Positions 56,322 through 64,000 of a DNA stretch of 64,000 nt are shown piece by piece (within the stretch, counting starts at the first letter, position 1; each line of letters starts with the position of its first letter). The position numbers and the translations under genes were made by a program. Origin of the DNA: Lucinisca nassula (Eukaryota > Mollusca > Bivalvia > Lucinida > Lucinidae); assembly GCA_963580285.1 (NCBI GenBank), contig OY757012.1:172257994-172321993 (forward strand). The letters run 5' to 3'. The notes under the pieces are model-generated. The model saw nothing but the letters and a program-made list of their open reading frames with translations. It did no database searches and had not been told where the DNA came from.

Positions 56322-56440
56322 GTGGAGGCAATGATCAGGAATCGATACCATTAACCCACAGCTTCCACCAGAGACATCAAAGGGAAAGAAACACAAACAC
56401 GAAACAACAGGCCCAAGTTGAAACACCAATAGTGTTATGC
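56322..56440 (-). repeat. PLE 3' tail, short
   Basis: 'AGTGGAGGCAATGATCAGG' to 'GTTGAAACACCAATAGTG'. Confidence 0.85.
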
Positions 56441-56885
56441 CAAGTATCACAAATCATGCTTTGGACAAATGCCCAAATTTACAAAGGGACATAACCTTTG
56501 AAGTATTATTCGTAATTTATTCAAACGTAAATCAGGCCATCTACTTATCACTACCAGTCTAATTATCAACGCCCAAGGCTCTAGCTTCGTTTTTGAGATA
56601 TGCCGACAAGATTCCAACAACTTTTTTCAAAGGGCAATAACTCAGGATAAGGGGTAATCCTGATGAGAATAAAATATGCGTCAGATTTTTTTTTCATTAG
56701 TAATCCAGATGTGAAATGTCAAATCCCTAGCATGCATTGTTCAAATGTCTTGCTGTGTACCAAAAACATGCGAAGCACAAATGCCCAAAATTACAAAAGG
56801 CATTAACTCATGAAGTATTTTTTTTTCAGAATTAATTCAAAAGTTAATCATGTCATCTAATTATCAACATCAACTTATTCATTAA

Positions 56886-57085
56886 CCCTTTTTGTACCAA
56901 ATGGAATCGTCCTCCCTATATATAGGAGGAGTCCATTTCAAAATTTAAGGTTGTCGGGTTGTGTTTTCTTCAAAATCTATTTGGGAAATAGCTGAACTTT
57001 TCGCAAACAGTGGAGGCCCTGCGTCTGATCTGGGCCTGCACTGTTTGCCAAGTACCTCTTTAGGGGTTTTCCAGTAATAAATGGG
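56886..57085. mobile_element. piggyBac-like MITE, TTAA target site (reverse)
   Basis: TTAA at 56882-56885 and 57086-57089. 'CCCTTTTTGTACC' to 'AATAAATGGG'. The left arm of the GACGCCGC hairpin is lost. A further fragment of the same family follows at 57118-57193. Confidence 0.85.
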
Positions 57086-57369
57086 TTAACTTTCGAGGCG
57101 TTCTTACCGTTGTTTCATCTCTGCGTCTGATCTGGGCCTGCACTGCTTGCCAGGGTACGCGATTTGGGGTTTCTGGTGCTAAATGTGTTAATATCAAAGA
57201 AAACAAAGGAAAAGAAGAACATTCATTAGGCAACGGCGCCGTAGCTAAAATATTAAAAGAAAATAGGATGGTTTCTTTGTATTCAGTACATGCACGCAAA
57301 GATCAACAATGACACAATAACCACAGCACAGGCACCGTCTTGGAACGTTCAGTAACATAGGTAAACATT

Positions 57370-57600
57370 GTACTTGTGGACGGAGCTTCATAGAATAAAA
57401 ATACGATTTACACTGAGATAACTCCCATCAGAGACACCAAAGTGAAAGAAATACAAACATGAAATAACTAGACCCTGATGGAAACTTCAATAGCGGGAAG
57501 CCAAAAGGACAGTTACTTTCCCATAAAATGGCCAGTTGGCTTACCAAAACAAAACGATATAAGCGACACACGCCCTTAGTTCTAGCGTGCTTCACACAAA
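57370..57600 (-). repeat. PLE 3' tail
   Basis: 'CCATCAGAGACACCAAAG' to 'AACGATATAAGCGACACACG'. Its terminal ~35 bp is missing. Confidence 0.8.
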
Positions 57601-57774
57601 TATGAATTTAAAACAAAAGTGTAGGCAATGATCAGAAATTGGTACAATTCCTCATACATGGTACATTCCTCATGAAAGAACCACAAACATAAACAACTTC
57701 ACCACAATGAAAACGTCACAAGCGGAAACGAAATTGGACCTTTACTTTCAAAATATATGCAGTACACACAACCC

Positions 57775-58049
57775 ATTACGAAAACACGCCTATTCAAATA
57801 CATTGTAAAAACAGCCGCAAAAACGAAAATTTTCAGATGAAAAATCGTGATATATTTCTTATTTCTGCTCAAAATATTGATTGTAGGTACTCGTTAGAAT
57901 CGCCTCGATGAGGCGGTTCTAACGAGTACACACAACCTATATTTTAGAGCACAAATCAGAAAAATAAGGTTCACCCCTCTAAACCCAATCTTTACCATAT
58001 AAAAGTGAGGTTCAAGGGGTTCAAAATTATATAGGCGTGTTTACGTGAT
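57775..58049. mobile_element. Hairpin-core MITE
   Basis: Ends 'ATTACGAAAACACGCCTAT' and 'TATAGGCGTGTTTACGTGAT'. The left arm of its hairpin has AATCGCC where the right has GGCGGTT, one mismatch. Confidence 0.92.
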
Positions 58050-58099
58050 GCAAAGAAAGCAGAAGAGCCACATTTGAACGGTAAGTTTTCATTTACTGC

Positions 58100-58103
<4 letters not shown>

Positions 58104-58160
<57 letters not shown>
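58104..58160. repeat. (TG)n microsatellite
   Basis: About 28 TG units. Confidence 0.95.
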
Positions 58161-58164
<4 letters not shown>

Positions 58165-58331
58165 CGGCTTAAGTGGTCACAATTCTCGCCCTTGGCTATG
58201 CCGTGGTTTAGATAAAACATTGTTCGTTCCCAATGTAGGATTTCTAATTCATCGTGCAACATCTCCAAGAACATAAAAATCAAATAATTTCAGAGATGAA
58301 ACACCGATGAGGACTCAACAGCATGGGATCC

Positions 58332-58600
58332 ATAACGAAAATAAGCCTATATAATTTAACCCCCTTGAACCCCACATTTATATAGTAAAACTGGGGTTTA
58401 CAGGGGTAAAACTTTTTTTGTTATATCTGCTCTAAAATATAGATTGTGGGTACTCGTAAGAACCGCCTCGATGAGACGGTTCCTACGAGTACCCACAATC
58501 TATATTATGAGCAGAAATAAGGAAAATATCACAATTGTTCATCTTAATTTTTTTCGGGGGTAAAGTTTACACTGTATTTGTATTGGTGTGTTTTCGTAAT
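58332..58600. mobile_element. Hairpin-core MITE
   Basis: Ends 'ATAACGAAAATAAGCCTAT' and 'GTATTGGTGTGTTTTCGTAAT'. Hairpin arms around 'CTCGATGAG' at about 58467-58475 are nearly perfect. Confidence 0.9.
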
Positions 58601-58881
58601 ACACTGGAGCTGGAACGGTAAGACAACGGCGGGCCCAACCAGAGACCGAGCATAAGGCACTAACTGACATTATTTAAAAAAAGGTTTAAGAAAGTCTTTC
58701 GGATTGAGACGTCATATAAGCTGAGGTCCAACCCGCCGGCGTCCAATTAAAGAGGGCAGAAAAGTTATTGACTTTCATTGGGCTAACTACTATTCATGCA
58801 GTCTGTCGTTATGGCTTTATGCTCAATATACTCTCGCTTACGTCATACAGCCTGTCGTATAACATTTATGATGCACCCAAA

Positions 58882-58985
58882 ATAAAAGTGAAGGCAATGA
58901 TCAGGAATTGATACAATTAAAATCACACCTCCCATCAGAGATACCAATGGGTAAGAAGCACCAACATGAAGCTACTAGTCCCTAT
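58882..58985 (-). repeat. PLE 3' tail, short
   Basis: 'AGTGAAGGCAATGATCAGG' to 'GAAGCTACTAGTCCCTATT'. Confidence 0.8.
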
Positions 58986-59191
58986 TAGAATCAAAGCACT
59001 GAGAGTGCTGATGGAGCGTAGCTTTGATAACTTGATTCAGTGTCTGATTGGTATTTTAATTCAGGCTCATATTGATCCAATGAACATAGCTGTTTGCAGC
59101 TATTCTGGGCCAGAAGTCGTGTTAAAGCAACAAGACCTATATTGAAATTAACTCACGCTAAGGTGTAGACCCCGCTACAACCATCAAGAAA

Positions 59192-59365
59192 ACACGCCTG
59201 TACAAATACATTGTCAATTTTTTGGCAAAAAAATGGAAGTTTTAAGATACAAAATTGTGATATTTTCTTATCTCTGTTCAAAACATTGATTGCGGGTGTT
59301 GATTGAACCGCCTTGACGAGGCAGTTTTATCAAGTACCCACAATCAATGTTTTTGAGCAATACAG
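59192..59365. mobile_element. Hairpin-core MITE, left half, diverged
   Basis: 'ATCAAGAAAACACGCCTGT' and a decayed hairpin 'GATTGAACCGCCTTGACGAGG'. The right terminus is missing. Confidence 0.7.
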
Positions 59366-59384
59366 CAACCATGCAGTTCTACAG

Positions 59385-60690
59385 TTTACTTGAAGATTTC
59401 TGCTGAGCTATAGTTCGTGCAATAACTGCGGCTTGCGCAATTGTATGGCGGCTTTAAAGTTATTTTATGTAATCAGTTTTTGAAAAATTACCTTGGGGTG
59501 GTTATTTATCTTGCATTAGACATTCTCCTTGGTTACGTCTTGATGATGTTTATCTTCATGTGAAAAATTATCATAATTTTCCCAGCAGTTTATAAGTTAT
59601 ACATCCGTAACGAGTCTTTAAAAATGCCTCGGTGAGGCTGTTTGTAAAGCTATCTGGCATTAGACAATATCATTAGCTTGATCTTGTCAATTTACATCTG
59701 CATGCAAAACATTATAAAAATATACCCGTCGGTTTGAAAGTTATACGACCGTGTCAGTGGGTGGATTTGTTACCTTGTCGAGGCTAAGATAAAGAAATTG
59801 GGCATTCAGGAATCGCGTTGGTTAGATCTGTACATTATCTATCAGTATGCTAACAGTTGTATAAAATATTCCAAGTAGATTAGAAGTTACACTTCAAAAT
59901 CATTTTTCAGTTTGCTTAGGCGAGGCCGTTTGTAAAGTAATTTGGCATAAGGCAATTTTGCGGGTTATGTATTGTCAATATCAACCTGTATGCCGAAAAT
60001 GATCAAAGCCGGGGTTAGATGTTATATTCCGTATTCATTTTTTATATTATTTTGCCTCGGCGAGGCCATTCATAAAGTAATCTTGCATAAAACAGCCTCA
60101 TGGGTTAGGTATTGTCAATATCAATCCGAATGCCAAAAATGATCGCAATATTCAGAGATGTTTGAACATTATACTCTGTTAACATTTTTCTAAATATATA
60201 TTGCATCGGTGAGGCCATTTATGAAGTGGTCTTGCATACGACGTTTTTGGATTAGTTATTGTCAATATCAATCCATACATTACGAAAACATGCTTATACA
60301 AATACATTGACTATTTAATCGCCGAAAACTCGAAAATTTTATGATGAAAAATTGTGATATTTTTCTTATTTCTGCTCAAAATATAGATTGTGGGTACTCG
60401 TTAGAACCGCCTCATCGAGGCGGTTCTAACGAGTACCCACAATCTATATTTTAGAGCAGAAATAAGAAAAATAAGGTTTACCCCTGTAAACCCCAGTTTT
60501 TCTGTATAAGAGTGAGGTTGGAGGGGGGTCAAAATTATATAGGCGTTTTTTCCAGCGTGATGGGAATGTTTGAGGAGGTTTAGACATTATACTCCGATAT
60601 TATTATATAAAAATAAATTGCCTCGACGAGGCCATTTATGAAATGATCTGGCATTAAGGCAATTTCTTTGGTTAGATATTGTCAATACAA
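59385..60690 (+). repeat. Tandem array (~145 bp units) with GCCTCGGCGAGGC hairpin
   Basis: Units marked by 'GCCTCGGTGAGGCC' plus 'ATTTATGAAGT.ATCTTGCATA' at about 59624, 59778, 59920, 60057, 60209 and 60626, with 'TATTGTCAATATCAATCC' in between. A MITE interrupts the fifth unit. Confidence 0.75.
60279..60561. mobile_element. Hairpin-core MITE, best-preserved hairpin
   Basis: Ends 'ATTACGAAAACATGCTTAT' and 'TATAGGCGTTTTTTCCAGCGTGAT'. The hairpin 60357-60475 has ~58 bp arms that pair almost perfectly around 'CTCATCGAG'. Confidence 0.92.
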
Positions 60691-60699
60691 CACAGTCCA

Positions 60700-60840
60700 T
60701 AGTCTTTTACCGGAAACCAACAACTGCCCTTCTTGAAACAGCGAAATGGATAGAATCACCGTGGAACAGATTTCACGATCAATCTCCTGGAAATAATGTT
60801 GCCGAACCCGGCAGGTATCGAACTTGCGTCTGAGCTGATA
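60700..60840 (-). repeat. tRNA-derived SINE (second copy of the 8521 family)
   Basis: 'ATTTCACGATCAATCTCC' body and box B 'CGATACCTGCCGGG' region. The head is truncated at 60840. Confidence 0.75.
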
Positions 60841-60902
60841 ATTTGCTTTATTTATGGTCACATGCCTAAGACGCAGACAGGTCGCTTTAAAAAAGTAAAA
60901 TT

Positions 60903-60952
60903 GTTCTCTCTCTCTCTCTCTCTCTCTCTCCCCCCCCCACACACACACACAT
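60903..60952. repeat. (CT)n / (CA)n compound microsatellite
   Basis: CT tract at 60905-60930, C-run, then CA tract to 60950. Confidence 0.95.
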
Positions 60953-61400
60953 TAACCCATACTCTGAGTATATGTCTAGCAGCCCCTTTTAGGGACAAAC
61001 ATAGCAGACCCAGATCAGACGCTCCAACAAGTGGCGTCTCATCTGTGTCTAAACTGCAAAATTTACTGCTTACAATATAAGCCTTGACGTGCCCCTGTCC
61101 AAACTCATTCCAACTGTCTAATTATGGTAATACATTATCGACCCACACTGCGCACTTTTAATCCATTTTAAAAGAATGGAATCCTCAACACCTTATACCA
61201 GTATGGAATGAGTTCATTTTAAAATCAGGGATTTCAGGTTGTGGCTTCCACGAAATATTTGGCAAAAATGGCTGAACCTTTTTGTAAGTATGCAGTGAGG
61301 GTCATATGTAGACTCGGCGTTCTGTGGTATCTGATATGGGTTTGTCCTGTTTGCAAGTTGCCAGGTTTGGGATTTTATGGTACAAATGGGCTGTAAACTG
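60953..61400. mobile_element. Diverged piggyBac-like MITE pieces
   Basis: 'TTAACCCATACTCTGAG' at 60953, 'CCCAGATCAGACGC' / 'GTGGCGTCTCATCTG' at 61008-61040, and a second reverse piece at about 61190-61395 with 'GGTACAAATGGG'. Confidence 0.55.
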
Positions 61401-61654
61401 GGTTATATCGACTGAGCTATAAAAAGATTAGACTGCTACACAGATCATCTTATAAAAAATATTCATCTATTCCGTTTGAAATAGGTGGTCTGTGAAGCAG
61501 TCTATAAGAAGATACCGCATGGCGTAATAATCTACTTTGTTAACACGGGGTACTATGTTCTCACTGGTGATTGGGTCATATGCAGTAACACCGAAAGTAG
61601 TGCCGAAATCACTTCTCATTTCACTGGAGTTACGCTGCAACAGCTACGCTCCAA

Positions 61655-61800
61655 AAATCACTAACGGAAAGCCAATGAACAGTTACTTTTCAACAAAATG
61701 GCCAATTGTATATCTAAAACAAAAATATATAAGGGATACACACATTCAAAGACGTATTACAACAAAAATAAACAGAAGAACCGACTTGGAACGGTCAGAA
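61655..61800 (-). repeat. PLE tail fragment
   Basis: 'ACTAACGGAAAGCCAATG' to 'GAACCGACTTGGAACGGTCAG'. Its terminal part is absent. Confidence 0.75.
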
Positions 61801-63339
61801 TGATCTCACAAAATTGTGTACTGTAATCATTACAACATATATTTTCCTCCTGAATGTATAAAATTTAGGCTCCGATAGGAGCACTGATGCTAGAGAAGGG
61901 TTGTTTGCATGAAGAGGTTTATCGGTCCTGACAGACAGACACAAATTTAGCACTTCTTCGTTGTATGACATTTTAATGAAATTGTCCGAACCCGAAATTG
62001 TTATTGTTATTTTGTTTGATATACTGTACTGGAACTGAGGGCGAGGGTTGAAATTTCATAAACTCCGAAGTTGAAGCCCACGGTAGTTTTACGACTGACC
62101 GTCCCAAGGCGGTAAAAGAACGCCTGCACTGAGACGATATGCAGGAACATTTCTTGGGATTGGGATGATTATTCGAATTCGGGTTTGCAAAATTCCAACC
62201 CTTTCTGTAAGTTCCAGTGACTTATAAATCATGTACTGTCTAAATCAGAATATGAGAATATTTTCTGAATTGTTATTTTAAATGTCGAGGTGACACGCGA
62301 GTGCGGTGGCAACTAATTATCTCCACATTGAAGAACTAATAAATGTGTTAGTACAGAAAACCGAAGGTAATGCATCAACAGTTAAAGGTCCCCGGGAAGA
62401 ATCAAACTCAAAGACAACTAACGATAGAAACGTGTATTTTATTTAGAAAGCTGTTAGTTGTTAATAACTGGTATTTAAAGCATTGTTTCCCGTGAAAGAA
62501 CTTATTTGCATCAGTAGTAAAAATACACTCACATAGAATAGTTTCATGTACCAAACCTTTGTTAATCTTGCATTTCTTAATTATGAACATAGTTGACTGA
62601 TAAATATATTGAAAAAAGGACTGCAATGCTTTGTTGTATTCAGTTTTCAGATATCTTAAAGAACTATTCTTCGCCCGTTTAATTTGAAATTGTTGAAATA
62701 CATTAAGTCATTTGAAAGAAGTGACTGATGGTACGGTGCGGTGAAAACCAGTACCCCAGCAGGGTACACCTTGATCAGAAATGAGGAAGGTCTACTCTGC
62801 TGATAAAGAGTCCCTACCCACTAGAACCGACAGTGTGCCAATCCCTGTAGATTAAAACAATGCAAATGAATATTTTATGTAGTCTTGTAAAATAAGTATA
62901 CTTTAAAATGATGGAAATCTATTGTATGTATTTTGTAAATAAAACTGTACATAGAACATTAAATATACTCAGTGGTATTTTCCACCCCTTATGTCCACCA
63001 GGCCTCAAGTCCGGTGATACGAAACTTGGTTGTTCAAGTCAGTGTTTCTGTCAACGTAAAACACAACGCGAGGTTAGACCGGAGTGGGATAGTGACTGGA
63101 CGCTCCCTAGTCTCTACCCCAGTCTGGCCTACTACAGATATAGTGCCTAAATTGAAGCACAAAAATACTCGCATTATTTACACTGATCCAAAGCTGCGTG
63201 ACTGTTGCTAACAGTATTTAAGGAGAAGGTGCATTCAGAAAACTCTGCAGACATTATAAGTTAAAATTTAACCTTATTGCACAGTTGAACATCAAGTCAA
63301 CATTAATGTTTGTTGATTGCCATCGCCCTTCAGGGATCG
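61801..63339. other. No supported gene
   Basis: A short PLE-like piece at 62038-62112 ('GAGGGCGAGGGTTG', 'GACTGACCGTCCCAAGGCGG'). Open frames at 62908-63150 and 62972-63211 overlap and show no known domain. Nothing else recognised. Confidence 0.4.
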
Positions 63340-63645
63340 GAAAAAGATGAGGTGCATAGTGCTTCCGCGCAGAGCTGAAACCGACCTAACCTAAGTATAC
63401 GTTAACCGCTTAGAAGGCTTAAATAGAAGTGAAAGTGATGATCAGAAATCAATACAATTAACCCACACCCAGGAAAAATGGTGCGAATCGGACTGTCCTT
63501 AAACGCAGGCGATTTTCTTGGCTGATAGTGCTTTAGATGACGTTTCATCTCAATGTCGGGTAAGTCTCACAAAATCGACAACAAGGCATCCGAAATGACA
63601 TAAACAGTGTTGACGGGGATATAAACTTCAAAACAACAAACAATT
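63340..63645 (+). repeat. SINE-A copy carrying an inserted PLE terminal fragment
   Basis: SINE-A landmarks from 'GATGAGGTGCATAGTGCTT' to 'GTTGACGGGGATATAAAC'. At 63424-63470 the sequence 'ATAGAAGTGAAAGTGATG...ACAATTAACCCAC' is a PLE end, inserted at the same SINE position as in the copy at 22120. Confidence 0.8.
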
Positions 63646-63716
63646 CCTCTTGTATACATCAGTGTGAGGACAAAATACATTCTGAATCTCCGTAAACAAT
63701 TTACAGTTATTCAAAA

Positions 63717-64000
63717 CAGAAGTGGAGGAAATGATCAGGAATCGACATAATTACTTCATGCCTTCCTTCCAAGACATCAATGGGAAAGGAACACGAACAT
63801 AAATTAACATCACTATAATGAAAACGTCAAAGGCGCAAAGCCAAAAGAACAGTTACTTTCTGACAAAATGGGTAAACGTCCATCCAAAATAATAAAATAT
63901 TAGTACTACACACAAGACAAGACGAGCTAAAAACAATAATACAACACAACATATGAACCACCCTGAACGGTTAGTAAAATGTGTTTTATTCTACTTATGA
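63717..64000 (-). repeat. PLE 3' tail, runs off the window
   Basis: 'AGAAGTGGAGGAAATGATC' through 'GACAAAATGGGTAAACG' to 'CACCCTGAACGGTTAG'. Confidence 0.82.

Larger units (their letters stand above)
55040..56880 (-). repeat. Degenerate ~330 bp tandem units, multiply interrupted
   Basis: Landmarks 'AAGGCTCTAGCTTCAATA', 'CAAAGGGCAATAACTC', 'ATGAAATTCAAAACCCTAGC' recur in 55040-55263, 55540-55696, 55976-56320 and 56440-56880, separated by a SINE, a MITE and a PLE tail. Confidence 0.65.
57612..58860 (-). pseudogene. Degraded PLE 3' copy with two MITE insertions
   Basis: PLE UTR and C-terminal landmarks in 57612-57774, 58050-58331 and 58601-58860 ('GGGCCCAACCAGAGACCG', 'TCCAATTAAAGAGGGC', 'CATGCAGTCTGTCG'). 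Interrupted by MITEs at 57775-58049 and 58332-58600 and by a (TG)n run at 58104-58160. Confidence 0.8.

Overview
Eukaryotic, non-coding-dominated DNA, AT-rich, made almost entirely of interspersed repeats. The repeat content (tRNA-derived SINEs, microsatellite tails, arrays of ~150 bp units, many small TIR elements, Penelope-like retroelements) and one leucine-rich-repeat GPCR exon fit a mollusc, most likely a bivalve (inference). No rRNA, CRISPR or bacterial-type operon is present. Only one host gene is supported: an exon of an LRR-containing rhodopsin-family receptor on the minus strand (24811-26255).

The main element is a nearly full-length Naiad-type Penelope-like element (PLE) at 26717-31821, plus strand. 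It has two 98-99% identical ~662 bp direct repeats (pseudo-LTRs), an N-terminal GIY-YIG endonuclease, a CxC linker and a reverse transcriptase. Its frame is open from 27670 to 30207 except for four stops, all TGA. At least three sit where a cysteine is expected, and one is preserved in a diverged second copy (minus strand, 1791-1793). This matches the selenocysteine-encoding Naiads reported from clams. The element is now broken by a 277 bp MITE in the RT (30208-30484) and an 11 bp insertion near the C-terminus. The pseudo-LTR carries a conserved fold resembling a hammerhead ribozyme with an altered GAAA core. More than twenty truncated PLE copies lie elsewhere in the window.

Layout. 1-2.5 kb: two joined degraded PLE copies (minus). 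2.5-13.4 kb: sparse repeats, foldback elements and SINEs. 13.4-18.7 kb: several SINE families, a hAT-like MITE with 8 bp TSD, a piggyBac-like MITE and a SINE cluster. 18.7-24.7 kb: unclassified repeats, a nested MITE/PLE and a degenerate array. 24.8-26.3 kb: GPCR exon. 26.4-38.7 kb: intact Naiad, further PLE copies, a ~165 bp array and LINE fragments. 38.7-41.2 kb: TIR element with internal ~150 bp repeats, whose inverted partner is at 52.5-55.0 kb. 42.3-44 kb: remnant LTR retrotransposon and LINE piece. 44-64 kb: PLE tails, many hairpin-core MITEs, two inverted pogo/Tigger-like MITEs, piggyBac-like MITEs and degenerate arrays.

A recurring structural theme is a near-perfect hairpin with a GCCTCATCGAGGC-type tip. 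It sits at the centre of two MITE families with unrelated ends, and the arms differ between families by paired, pairing-preserving substitutions. All coordinates were read by eye; no alignment or folding program was run.
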